Assembly (NCBI RefSeq): GCF_029784135.1
Contig: NC_073746.1
Location: 3,368,136-3,432,135, forward strand
Direction: 5' to 3'
Source: Toxorhynchites rutilus septentrionalis
Lineage: Eukaryota > Arthropoda > Insecta > Diptera > Culicidae
DNA length: 64,000 nt
This document shows positions 22,240 through 32,209 of the stretch, one piece after another; position 1 is the stretch's first letter; every line of letters begins with the position of its first letter. The translations under genes and the position numbers were made by a program. Below the pieces are notes generated by a model. That model did not search any database and was not told the DNA's origin. It saw only the letters and a program-made list of their open reading frames with translations.

Positions 22240-23866
22240 CAAGAGAGATAATCATTGCAAGGAGGGGCCATGTTTGCATCAATTGTTGCAAAATTGTCTT
22301 TAATACTGGAAGCATTGAGATGACAATGGTTCTGATGGAGTCGGAAACATTAAAACACTTGAAGATTTGATCCAAAAGGTCAGACAACTTTATAAATCCC
22401 GATTGGGAAGTTGAGCTGGACGGAAAAATAGGGACAGTTGGGGTTTTTGATGTCCCCTCGAGTGCTGGGTCGTTCGAAGGTGAACTATTCCCACGGAAGC
22501 CAGGAGGAACCTGATTTTGCTTGTCCGCTGCACTCGATTTTTTAGGCAAGCTAACAGGGGGTATCACCGGCGGGACTTGTTCTTGAACTTTGGGAGTGGT
22601 CACATTTTTGCGCCGGGGATTCCCTTTGAAAATAAACGGTGTGCCCCCGTTACCTGTATCCGCGTCCAGTTCGTCAACTGGCAGCGAATCGAAGGCATTG
22701 TTTGTAGGTAATGGTTGTTGTTGTTGAGCCAGTGGAGAAGCGCCCTTTAAAATTTCCGCAAAAGTGCGTTTTGAGCGTTCCTTCAAAGAGCGCTTCTGTT
22801 TCTCCCAGCGACTCTTATAAGTTTCACAAGCTGAGAGCACGTGTGGGGATCCCCCGCAATATGGACACTTTTGCTCAGTCGCATTGCAGGATTTCCCCAC
22901 ATGTTGCTCTCCGCAAGTGGCACAGCGCTCCTTGTTGGCGCAATAATCTGCTGTATGACCAACTGACTTGCATTTGTTGCAAGTCATGGGCTTTGGCACG
23001 AAGAGTCGCAGTGGTAGCCTCAATTTGTCCACCATAACGTAGTCAGGGAGGGCGGAACCAGCAAAAGTTACTCGAAACGAGTCGGACGGCGTGAATTTTG
23101 TTTTTCCCTCTTCCCGGGACACTTTTCCTAATTGATGGCAGTCCAAAATTTTAACTTTCGTCAAAGGGAGTTTTTTGAATCTGCCATCTCCTTGTTTTAT
23201 GAATTCGCTCGTCAGACCCGTTTCTGTAATCACCCCCGAAATTTCTACGTTATGGGAAGGTACGTACACGCGATATTCTAAAATGAACCGATTGTCAGCA
23301 ACAATCTCGTTAGCTTTCTTCCGATCAGTCACGACAACACGCAGTTTGTTCGGTCGAACCTTGGAAATTTCGACCATGGAGGAATAATTTTTTGTCAGAT
23401 CTTTCATGATCTGAATGACATTCAAGGCTTTTCCTTGTGGCTTGGGCCGAAAGAAAACAACCCACGGGCCTGTTCCAGGTGCATCTTCTGGGTATATCTT
23501 GACACGGGAGCGGAGACAACTGAGGGGGCAGACGAAGACGAGGATTGAGTGGAAGAGGATAAATGCCAAAAAAAAAACAGAGGGGAGGGACGAGGTAGAT
23601 GGTTGAGTGGGATCGGAAGTAACAGGTGAGGAATGCGAAGTCGTCGGCTGAGTGGAAGCGGGAAGGTTAAGGGTTTGAGAGGAGAGGTTTGCGGATTTCT
23701 TAGAGGGGGGCTTTTTAGTGTGGCTTGAATCTTCTTCGGAAGAATTATCTTCCGGTGAGGGAACGCGCTTGAGCGACTTCCCGGCCCCTTTTTGTGCAAC
23801 CGAGGGGGAGTCAATATTTTCATCGTAAGAGATCTCCATATTTGGAGATCTCTCACACTCTTCCAT
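22232..23866 (-). CDS. I-like ORF1, gag-like protein with three CCHC zinc knuckles
   Basis: A 544-residue open frame starting MEECERSPNMEI. The first ~100 residues are Ser/Pro-rich. Residues about 115-290 (EDAPGTGPWVVFFRPKPQGK, then VEISGVITETGL) form the conserved gag-like domain of I/Jockey-type ORF1 proteins. Residues about 293-346 contain three knuckles: CNKCKSVGHTADYC, CATCGEQHVGKSC (one residue shorter in the C-H spacing) and CPYCGGSPHVLSAC. Such proteins coat element RNA. A hydrophobic run near residues 96-118 (SVFFLAFILFHSILVFVC) is out of character and lies next to a 10-base A run at 23568-23577 (plus strand), so a compensated frame slip is likely. The stop overlaps the ORF2 start by 8 bases. 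Confidence 0.75.
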   Translation of the reverse strand: MEECERSPNMEISYDENIDSPSVAQKGAGKSLKRVPSPEDNSSEEDSSHTKKPPSKKSANLSSQTLNLPASTQPTTSHSSPVTSDPTQPSTSSLPSVFFLAFILFHSILVFVCPLSCLRSRVKIYPEDAPGTGPWVVFFRPKPQGKALNVIQIMKDLTKNYSSMVEISKVRPNKLRVVVTDRKKANEIVADNRFILEYRVYVPSHNVEISGVITETGLTSEFIKQGDGRFKKLPLTKVKILDCHQLGKVSREEGKTKFTPSDSFRVTFAGSALPDYVMVDKLRLPLRLFVPKPMTCNKCKSVGHTADYCANKERCATCGEQHVGKSCNATEQKCPYCGGSPHVLSACETYKSRWEKQKRSLKERSKRTFAEILKGASPLAQQQQPLPTNNAFDSLPVDELDADTGNGGTPFIFKGNPRRKNVTTPKVQEQVPPVIPPVSLPKKSSAADKQNQVPPGFRGNSSPSNDPALEGTSKTPTVPIFPSSSTSQSGFIKLSDLLDQIFKCFNVSDSIRTIVISMLPVLKTILQQLMQTWPLLAMIISLDV

Positions 23867-24779
23867 AGTTTATACGGATGATAATTATAATAATATTTCA
23901 TAATAATTTCTATAACCTAATAAAATAATAATAACGATAATAATATTTATACAAAATACGCTTTTTAGTGTTTAGTTTAGTGTTATACAATACGGGGCTT
24001 TTTAGTGTGGCTTGAATCTTGGTAGTGCACACCAGTGCAGCTAATCAGAAAGCGACTGCTCCTCAATCGATTGGTCGCAGGCACAGCTGTGATAGCTAAA
24101 CAAACAATCACGCTCCGGTCCACACTAAACGCACACACCAATGCAGATGAACTGGAAACTTCTCGATCGGTTGAACACGTGATCGACGCTCGCCGCAATT
24201 GAAATTGTGTATCACACACACGCACTGTCGGCGGTCGCACAGTATCCGAATGCGGGATAATGGCAAAACACGGCGAAATAAATCGTCACTCCAGCTTTCT
24301 GCTGATAACTCTTTGTTTTTTGTTGGGCTCAAACGAATTGTATAAACAAAGCGTATGGATACAACACGGCAGAAAATACACCATCTAACGGTAACCGAGA
24401 ACGATAACGATAACGGAGTGACACAATATACGTCTGATTACTCGAAGGTCTCGACGCGGAATGATCAACATTCTTGTAAATCAAGGTATCTATGTATGCA
24501 CTGTAGTAAATATTTAAAATTGAATTTAAAAAAATCTATCAATTCTGTATGTTCGATGGGAATCTGTACAGATGCTTTATCTAAAATTTGGCGAAAAATC
24601 TGTAAAATACAGAATATTCGGTATAGGTGGCAACCCTGTCTAATACAGTGTTGAGATGACCACACTAGATTTGATTGATTTCGCGTTGTTCAAATGGATC
24701 AACGCTAAACGAATGTTGGCCATCATTTAATGTTACATAGAAAATAATCAAACCAGATGTTTTGTTGATACGTGAGGTT

Positions 24780-25095
24780 ATTCTCTCATATTTTCTGTGT
24801 CAAACATTTATTCCATGTAACGGAGAAACATGTGAGCAAGTGGTTGAAAAATCGTGAACGAGAATTGTGTCTGAAAATAATCTGATATTATATGAGTTTT
24901 GAGTTTTGGTAGAAGTACTATTAATTTCCTAGTGAAAGGTAAATTCAACGGGGTCGATTAGAAGATCAATCAATGAGCAGTTCTGCGATCGGACTCATGA
25001 ACATGCGCTTAGTAAGAAAACGTGAATGTTTGAAGGTATTGATAACAAAAAACAAATTTTGGGCGGGACGAAGTTCGTCGGGTCAGCTAGTTCGT
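24780..25095 (-). repeat. dispersed repeat, copy related to 58.99-59.28 kb
   Basis: Read on the minus strand it begins CTAGCTGACCCGACGAACTT and runs CGTCCCGCCCAAAATTTG, then AAACATTCACGTTTTCTTAC. The same order occurs on the plus strand from 58993 (CTAGCTAACCCGGCAAACTT). Point and length differences show both are old. No coding capacity; class not determined. Confidence 0.7.
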
Positions 25096-25161
25096 AATAA
25101 AATTTGATTTGCTAACGTAGACGGTGCCGCCTCGTTTCATCCATTTTACTATAGTTGTTAT

Positions 25162-25286
25162 CAGTGTTGCCAAACGTACATTTTTCTCTTCAACGAATTT
25201 TTTCGATGGCACAGATTTTTGGAAGAAAAAGTACAGATGGGTAAGATTTTAACCCCTCTGATACAGATTAAAACGTGGCAACACTG
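25162..25286. mobile_element. hAT-type MITE, 125 bp
   Basis: The ends are inverted: CAGTGTTGCCA at 25162 and TGGCAACACTG ending at 25286. The octamer gttgttat lies immediately on both sides (25154-25161 and 25287-25294), a perfect 8-bp target duplication diagnostic of hAT insertion. The 103-bp interior has no ORF. The ends are related to, but not the same as, the CAGGGTTGCCAC ends of the larger hAT relic at 17.4-24.6 kb. Confidence 0.9.
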
Positions 25287-26339
25287 GTTGTTATGTTCGA
25301 TGTATCGCAGCTACTCAGCATCGTGATTATTCTCTCAACCTTCCACGCTAATAATCTTCCATTCATACTGAGTACCGTTATCTATCATCCATAGAAATTC
25401 CATATTAACTCAGGAACAGGTTCATTAGACATTAAGATTCGCTAAGAAAAAGTGTAAACTAAAACATGGTTGAATGAAGTATAATATTAGTATGAGTCTT
25501 TGCTGTGGTGGCTGAGAACAGACGAACTACCGTAAAGGGTGAAATATAAAAAAACTCCAGAAAATATTTTGTCTTCAATTTAACTCAGTTTCAATTAAAT
25601 GTAGTCTGCTCGAAACAAAATTAATGATTCTCGGTCTGTAAGACCGTATACTCGAGTATAGGAGTTAATTTAAGGAAGATCATAGGTCATACTGATAAAT
25701 ATTCAATGAAAAATCATTCTATACAATTGAAAATAATTGATAAGTAATACTTTATTTTCTGTAAAGCCTCATCAATCAGTATTGTTAGCGAAAATTCATT
25801 TTATACGGAAGATTTCATCATAATTTATTATTTTTAATTAATATGCGTTTATTACTCCCATGCGGCCTCGAAGCTTACCGGATATATGGTATCCAGTATC
25901 CGGGCACACTACTATCCGGTTCATCACTAATAAGAACTATCTATCAAAAATATTGGTCCCTATTGTGTAAATTGAATCGAACGGTCAATTCGACCCCTAC
26001 AACTATCACACCGAGCGAATTTACATATTTTGTAAATCGATGGAATCTTATCGAATCGAATCTAGTTCTTTCTCGAACGTCATTTGTTGCGAACTGCATA
26101 TTTTGATGCGTTGCCGAAATGTTTGGCAATGCAAAATATTAGGAATGCAACAAGCAAACCAAACCAGTTTCCAATCGACTGTACCTATAACAGCAAAATT
26201 GAGCTAAACAGCAAAATTCAGTTGAACATATTGGGTACATAATAGGTCCCAATATTTAATTTTGGAGATTTATAGTGGATTATCTGAACGAAAATATTAA
26301 AACTGATACTTCCATGGAAAAATATCTACGCTTTCAACT

Positions 26340-27364
26340 AAACCCCTCTATTCTACGCGGCGAATGACGTGAGATGGCTCAAATCACGGTGTTCCCGAAG
26401 GCGAATGGGGTGACTACAGTTTGTCACTAGGTGAGATTTGAAGTCGTGTCGTCATATGTTATCGACTCTGGTATCAAATAGCAGCGAAAAAGTAAGGTGG
26501 CTGCAAAAAAGTCACAGGAGGGTTGTGTCTGAGACACGACCGCATGGTTGACGTAGGATTCCGTTAGGCTATCTGTTGATTTTGGATATGTTTTAAGAAT
26601 TTAACTCTTTGATAATGATTTGGTGGCCCCGAAAAGGGCCGTTATGTTTGGTTGTTGGCTATTGTTTGTTCACTCCACCAGTGTTTACAACCGAGTGATG
26701 ATGACAGAAGGATAGTAATTAGTCGTTAGATAGTGATGCCTCCAGTGTTATGTATGGATGAAAATAGAAAAAAAAACTCATCAATGTTATATAATATAAT
26801 TATGAATACCGAATAAAATTATCAATTTTTATCATCAGTAAAAACATGTTACTTTAATATAGAGAAAACATATTTGAAATGGGAAAGGTAATTTTATTTT
26901 ATAACTTTTAGTTCCTGAGTGTTTATTCAACCCAATGCGAATTTTAATTGGACTAACAACACCTAATACTATATGTAGAGCATATGGGAAATAACTTTTT
27001 CGAATATTTCCTCATTTTTCCAACTTTTTGCCGTATGAACTTTCCTTGGGTGAAAATGAACAAAACAAACAGACAGCTTGAAACGAACGACCAGTTCTCA
27101 AGCGGAAACACACCTTGGTTTTTATTTATGAAAATTGATATTAACCGTTTCATATATTAAGTCATTTTTAACACAACTGCTACCATATACAATTTTACAC
27201 TTACACTTGTGCTAAATTTTTCACAATACACGATCAGTGATTGATATGAAATTTAACGAAGCAACCAACATTAAAGTTCCAAATTTAAATTTAATTTGCT
27301 AGAATTAATCGTATCACTCACCTTACTTGCAATATAAAAATGCCCCTGACTTGCATATATTTAT
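26340..27364. other. spacer, no supported gene
   Basis: The block at 26530-26580 contains GTGTCTGAGACACGACCGCA (an internal palindrome, GTGTCTGAGACAC) followed by GACGTAGGATTCCG. A related, inverted GACGTAATCCTACGTC palindrome lies at 27866-27881, so these two sites may be remains of one repeat family or element that flanks the satellite-like array between them. No coding sequence recognised. Confidence 0.35.
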
Positions 27365-27595
27365 AATGCCGATTTCCCCCGAGCACCTTGGTTTTGATGT
27401 CTTTGTTAGGGAATACACTTCGGTGGGAACAAAAGTTCCCCCTAATTTCATGTATTTGCAATGTTGATTTCCCCCAGGCAGCTTGTTTTTGATGTCTCTG
27501 TTAGGGAGCACATCTCGGTAGGAACAAAAGCTCCCCCCTATTTGCAATGTCGGTTTCCCCCAGGCAGCTTGGTTTTGATGTCTTTGTTAGGGAAC
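27365..27595. repeat. satellite-like tandem repeat, ~2.5 units of 95/86 bp
   Basis: Units begin at 27365, 27460 and 27546 with AATG(C/T)(C/T)G(A/G)TTTCCCCC, continue (G/C)AGC..CTTG(G/T)TTTTGATGTC and TTGTTAGGGA, and then GGAACAAAAG(T/C)TCCCCC. The first spacing is 95 bases and the second 86; the last unit breaks off after TTGTTAGGGAAC. The GGGAACAAAAGTTCCCC piece is itself palindromic. No ORF. Confidence 0.85.
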
Positions 27596-28079
27596 CGCCG
27601 CATGTGTCGTCAATTTTGACCACTCAGAAGTGGGTATTTCCGTAAGGATAGGGGTTAAGATTTTTTAATTGTTCGATGGTTAGTTTTATGACATATATAA
27701 TTTTATTCAGTAGAAAAAATTGTTATGGAGTTCCGAAATCGATTGACGCAAAAATTTCATCAATCCATCATGAAATGACTGAGCAATAAGCGTTTGAAAT
27801 TGGACAATTTTCACGATGTGCTCGATTTTCGATTTTAAATTTGTACCCCAATATGTTCCCGAAAGACGTAATCCTACGTCAAAAACCGCGTTAAGTGGAG
27901 AATCCGAATTCGAATTTTTGCTCTATGTGGTTCGTGTGTGCGTAATGTGGTTCGTGTGTGGCTCGTGTGTGTAAAGTTATTTCGGGTTCGGTTGTTTTTA
28001 GTTCCTCGGAGGTTGAATGAAAAGGAAACGTACCGCGCGCTTATTTCATTCCTAAATGGGATTGATGCTATGCATGAAT

Positions 28080-28560
28080 TTCATTGTGTGTGTCTCTCGA
28101 CGAGCGGACTTAAATACATGTACATGAATCTTTCTTCCCCCAGCCGTTATGTGGGGTTGGATGAAACTTCGTTGCACACGAAGGTCGTACGGAGGATTTC
28201 TGCTTCGCAGTGGTGTGCTCATCAACCCATTCTTGCACAAGCTTTATGCTATCTCGAGATACTTCTTCTTGCACTTGCAGATTCATCAGTTAGCGACCCA
28301 GCTTGTATTTCTCCTGGAAATGCTTTCTCTGCAGCGCTAATTGCCTCTGATCCAACTCCAACTGCTTCTGGTCTAATTCTTTCTGTTCTGTCAGGCATTT
28401 GCGTTGCAAAATCTGTCCTCCGACTTGACGTGGTCGTTCCTATCGAAACTGGCATAGGCGGTGGTGAACAACGCGGGCAAATTGAATCTGTGTTCGCTAC
28501 AGATGCATCGAACCTGGCACATAGGTGCGGCACTAATATCCGTCAATAGCACTAAGTTCC
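28080..28560 (-). pseudogene. fossil gag fragment, probably BEL/Pao-type
   Basis: Minus-strand translation shows a Cys-containing segment (NTDSICPRCS, the end of a PHD-like finger), then a Ser/Arg-rich linker, then a strongly charged coiled-coil stretch (EQKELDQKQLELDQRQLALQ), and, after one stop, QVQEEVSRDSIKLVQEWVDE. This order resembles the N-terminal part of some BEL/Pao gag proteins in mosquitoes (zinc finger, then a Q/E-rich coil, then a short W-containing motif). One frameshift and at least two stops. The overlapping plus-strand open frame (27938-28549) has no recognisable domain and is probably a shadow. Not closely similar to the BEL gag at 34-37.5 kb. Confidence 0.4.
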
Positions 28561-28607
28561 GTCATATGGTCTCAGGAAGCATGAGGGACAGATTTGATAT
28601 TGCTCAG

Positions 28608-28716
28608 TTTTTTTTACGCGGATTGGAAAATCCGCGTAAAAAAAACCGCGTTAATTGGAAAATCCGCGTAAAAAAACCTCGTAAAAAACCGCGTAAAAAA
28701 ACCGCGTAATAAAAAC
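28608..28716. repeat. CCGCGTAAAA tandem repeat with a hairpin
   Basis: AACCGCGTAAAA-like units recur six to seven times with variable A-runs. The first part is a near-perfect inverted repeat: TTTTTTTACGCGGATT, two bases, then AAAATCCGCGTAAAAAAA. A related single unit (AAAACCGCGTTAAGTGGAG) stands at 27882-27902. The arrangement resembles subterminal repeats of a DNA element, but no partner end was identified. Confidence 0.75.
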
Positions 28717-30984
28717 CTGGGTGCAGAACCATACTGAGCGTTCGCAGCCATTACCTCCCTAGGGGTAAAAGCTTGTAGAAATGTCAATAAATTATACAGT
28801 TATTCCAGCCGTTGACGTCTGTTCACTTCGGCTGGAATTACAGCAATTCATATTTTCTTCACTCTGCTATAAATCAAACACCTCACCCCCGAAAATAACG
28901 CTGGCCCTATATTTGTCTCTCTCGAAATAGACGAAAGATTTCCCGCTAAGCATTGTTGACGTAGTGAAACATTATTTGTGTTTGCTATTTCGAAACGTGT
29001 TACCCGGACTCCCCGAAGGCTATTGACTTCGCGAACTTAATCACGAAAACACTCGGCGGAAACGGGAGTCTCGGAAAATAAAATAATTCAAAAAAATATA
29101 AAAACAACACAAAAAACATCTCGCGCGTGTCCCCCTGTTATTAGATGTCTTGTTTTAATTTAGCTGACGGATTTTTTTTTGTTCTCTGTATTCCTTTTCC
29201 CGCTGGTGCGTATGTGTATTATTCTTCTGTGTCGCTTTCCCACTCGGAGGAAAGTTTCCTGGGAAAAGAACAAACACCAACTTTGTGTCACCGGGAATAG
29301 CAGCGGCAGGAGCCAAAAGCTAGCGGCCTCGAGGTGTGAAGAGGCGAAATGTTGAAATTTGTCCAAAACATATTCTAATAAATTCAAACGTAGCCGAAAG
29401 GAAGCAAGAACAACACAGCAAACAAACAGCCAAATCAAGCAATGGAATGAAAAAGTTTGACTTTTGATGGATTACCGCGCTCTCTGCGTGATCTGCGCCA
29501 TCAGTGGGGCGATGGGAAAGGGACTTCTAATGAAATCATAAAACAATAGCAAACATTTCCATGGAAAATTAAATCCGAGATTATAGGAATACACAGTCTG
29601 GCAATTTTTTACGTCAAACAAGTTTTGTTTCGGAGCTCTGTAGTCCAAAGTATGAACGCATACATACCCACGAAACTAACATGGATTGATCCAATCGAAA
29701 CTAAAAAAGCAATCCAGCAATGCGGTGGGGGAATGGAATAAATTCTCGTAGGATAACATGGCCAGCAAAAGAAATCAACCAAAAGAATCAAGCCCGGGAA
29801 GGACATAAACACAATAAACACTAAGCCACAAATTTAATTGAAAATCTCCTTCATTCTCGTGTTTCCTCCTCCACAAAGTGGGCAGACTGAAAGCTGGAAA
29901 GCAAAGAATAAAACTCGGTCATATGTTTATCGCATTGGTTTTTCGCTCTCATCTGTTTGTTTTCAAGGCGTCTGCAAAAATTCGACCCGATGGGAGTTTT
30001 TTTTTTTTTGCTGTCTACCAATCTTCCCTGCCGTCTATCTCGCATCCTTCCTGCTCTAAATTGCACTGATGGTCTGGTTTCAATTTGGTTGCAAATCTGG
30101 CACTCCGGACAAATCACATGGTTGAGTCAGCTTTTGCCAACCGGTGGTGGATTCCGAGTGCCGCCCACGGGGAAAACCAGCGATAGAGAAAAGGTATCCG
30201 TATCGGTAGCACCTGTGTATTCACCTGTACTTTCCTAATCATCGTCCAACAGGGGGACGACACGACGGAGCTAGTAGCACATTCATCTGGGATGAATTTG
30301 TTACATTTTCCGTACCGTGTAACCGTAATCAAAGCTGGAGAAGCGCAAACGGCTTTATCAAACCCAGTCACACAGATATCACCCGTTCACCGACCTCCTC
30401 CCCCACCCCCATTCGCGTTCTGCTGTGACGCCACCCTCGTGTGTTATTATTCGTTTCTGTCGATGGCTTATTTTTCAGCTGGATTTACCGGGTTGGCAGC
30501 CGGGGGTTTGGGATCGGATTTGGTTTTCGTGTTCATGTTTTACGACCAGTATGGGTGCGCTACTAGATGGATCTTCCGAATCATCGTTTTTCGCTCGGAT
30601 CGGATTACAAGATGGACGTATTTGCGAAGAGAAAAAAACACCTCCATTTCCGCTGCCATGGATGTGAAATTCGGTTGTCTCAATTAAATGCAGTATTTGG
30701 TGTAACGTAAAAGCAAATATTACCCTTGCTCGGAAATGATCTGATGGCAAATCAAACACCGCCACAATGTTTCACATGGATTACTAACTCTGCCTGAAGA
30801 TAGTGGAAATTATCTCTTACAAACTTAGGTAAAGCATTACTAAACAGCGAGTTTTGATCCAAAATTACAATAAAATGGAAACTAAGTCGGGCTCTTCTGC
30901 ATTATTGACAACGAAATCATTCTCATCCCAAACCTTGACGAGAATAAAACAGCACAAGATGTATTAATATTTAGTGCATTTATA
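28717..30984. other. no supported gene
   Basis: About 2.3 kb with open stretches on both strands that overlap one another and show no domain (for example 29957-30238, 30114-30371, 30292-30687). A TIR-like motif was not found. Host intronic or intergenic sequence is the default reading. Confidence 0.4.
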
Positions 30985-31757
30985 TTAGGTTGGGGAAAAA
31001 GTTATCCATTATTTTCTCGTTGGCTTACTTTAGTGATCAATATCTCGCGTAATATCGATCATACAATTTACAGTTTAGGCCCGTTGTAAAGGTGATATTT
31101 CACACTAAAAAAATGTGCTGTTGTTTTTTGTTTGTTCCATTTAATTTTGAGTTACAGGGTGTTAACAATGGAGGTCAACAAAGAGAAAACTCGGTACATT
31201 TTACACTTTTCATTTTATAAATGCGAAAATGCAAGCCAGTCCGCTGAAATAGTAATTGATGTTTATAATACCGATACTGCAACAGTAAAATAGGCGCAAA
31301 TTAATCTATTTTCATTTTTTTTTGTATTTAAAAAAAAAATTTAGTGCAATACACTAAATTCTGATCTCTAGTGTCAACAAGTAGACCGTTTGAAGCTAAC
31401 GATTGATAGGAAACGTTCAGAATTTCCCAACAGAAGAGGTGTTGTGTTTCATCAGGACAACGCAAGGCCACACAATTTCGAGAGCTTGATTGGGATGTTT
31501 TAATACATACACCATATAGTCCTGGCACCAAACGATTATCACCTTTTTCTCGCATTGGAAAATTTCCAGAGTTATAAGAAATTGGGATCAAAAGAAGATT
31601 GTAAAAATCTATTGCTATGGTTTTTTGCTAATAGGAACCGAGACCTCTATGATAGAGACATCATAAAGCTACCTCCAGAATGGCAATAAATTTCCCAACA
31701 AAACGGTGTATATTTGACTCAAATAGGACAATCCGAAGCATATAGCATATAGGCATA
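30985..31757 (+). mobile_element. mariner deletion derivative, copy 1, right end lost
   Basis: Preceded by TA (30983-30984), it begins TTAGGTTGGGGAAAAAGTTA, a mariner terminal repeat. The transposase remnant starts MEVNKEKTRYILHFSFYKCE at about 31168, the mariner N-terminal helix-turn-helix, and stops after about 45 residues. It then jumps to the C-terminal half: RRGVVFHQDNARPH (second catalytic Asp, at about 31440), then the (P)PYSPG-like block and a final TQIGQSEAY at about 31740. The middle, including the first Asp, is missing. The same deletion is present in the copy at 61.8 kb. The right terminal repeat is missing: the BEL element begins at 31763 after its duplication, and no mariner end is seen on the far side. 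Confidence 0.75.
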
Positions 31758-31762
31758 TAGGT

Positions 31763-32075
31763 TGTTAACGCTAACCAGAAATCCCTACGTTGTGTCTAAC
31801 TAAATTCGCGATGATCCACAGCACCACTCACCAGACGAAAACTTCTTTAAACGAAAAAGCTAAACCTTTTAATTTTATGGGTAATTTTATTTGAATAAAA
31901 CTTTCATCCAAACTGTTCAAGCTTTCTATTGGTACTGACCTAAGTTATCGGGTACAATATAGCTTTAGCCTAATGTTACAACAGGGTTGCTAAATTATTT
32001 AGTCGACGCATCATTTTTTGGGCAACAACGAAGTTGGCTGCGTACTGCTGCTGAACACTACACTATTGTTCATCA
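31763..32075 (-). repeat. BEL 3' LTR
   Basis: 313 bp, TG...CA in element orientation, apparently identical to the other LTR. An AATAAA-like hexamer (plus strand complement of element RNA orientation not resolved) and AT-rich centre are present. Preceded on the left by the duplicated taggt. Confidence 0.9.
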
Positions 32076-32209
32076 TACCCGCCGCCTTGAACATAATAGT
32101 TCAATGAAAAGTAAACAATCTACTTCTACTACTTAGATACAATGGTAAGCTTAATTTTCTAACAATTTTTCAATTTATAATTCATTGTAGTGTTTTTTTT
32201 CTTTTCAGA

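Larger units (their letters stand above)
18232..24300 (-). mobile_element. I-like non-LTR retrotransposon, near full length
   Basis: Minus strand, in order: 5' UTR (to about 24300, end uncertain), ORF1 with three zinc knuckles (22232-23866), ORF2 with endonuclease, reverse transcriptase and RNase H (18582-22239), a 3' UTR, and an A-rich tail (T-run at 18232-18243 on the plus strand). EN+RT+RNH with a CCHC gag is the layout of I-clade elements, with Loa as an alternative. The same 3' UTR occurs at 16614-17116 and 52258-52435. It lies inside a hAT relic. I did not find the target duplication, so the 5' boundary is approximate. Confidence 0.8.
17409..24638 (-). mobile_element. hAT-like DNA transposon relic, split by a retrotransposon
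   Basis: The ends are a perfect 12-bp inverted repeat, CAGGGTTGCCAC at 17409 and its complement at 24627-24638, the typical hAT terminus. Beyond that the ends share loosely similar ATCTGTAT/TTACAGAT motifs. The flanking octamers (17401-17408 and 24639-24646) are not identical, so an 8-bp duplication is not preserved. Inside, 17650-18231 on the minus strand keeps fragments of a transposase-like protein. The I-like element at 18232 to about 24300 fills most of the interval, so the original element was about 1.2 kb or was already deleted when the retroelement entered. Confidence 0.55.
24639..26340. other. repeat-rich spacer without a supported gene
   Basis: Contains a dispersed repeat (24780-25095) and a hAT MITE (25162-25286), annotated separately. 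The stretch 25480-25520 (TGCTGTGGTGGCTGAGAACA) resembles 56450-56475, so another dispersed repeat passes through here. The open frame at 25843-26106 has no recognisable domain. Nothing else is supported. Confidence 0.4.

Noticed and set aside
18215..24470. Target duplication for the full-length I-like element
   Set aside because: Sequences next to the tail (TTGCTTTCAACATCC) have no convincing partner near 24300; only a weak GATCAACATTC similarity at 24460.
17401..24646. 8-bp target duplication for the larger hAT relic
   Set aside because: The flanking octamers gtcccaat and tctaatac do not match; I did not claim a duplication.
27365..27595. CRISPR-like array
   Set aside because: Units are long, degenerate and of unequal length without regular spacers, in a eukaryotic context; it is a satellite-like repeat.
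27938..28549. 203-codon plus-strand open frame
   Set aside because: The minus strand over the same bases shows a recognisable gag-like coil and Cys segment, so the plus-strand frame is most likely a shadow.
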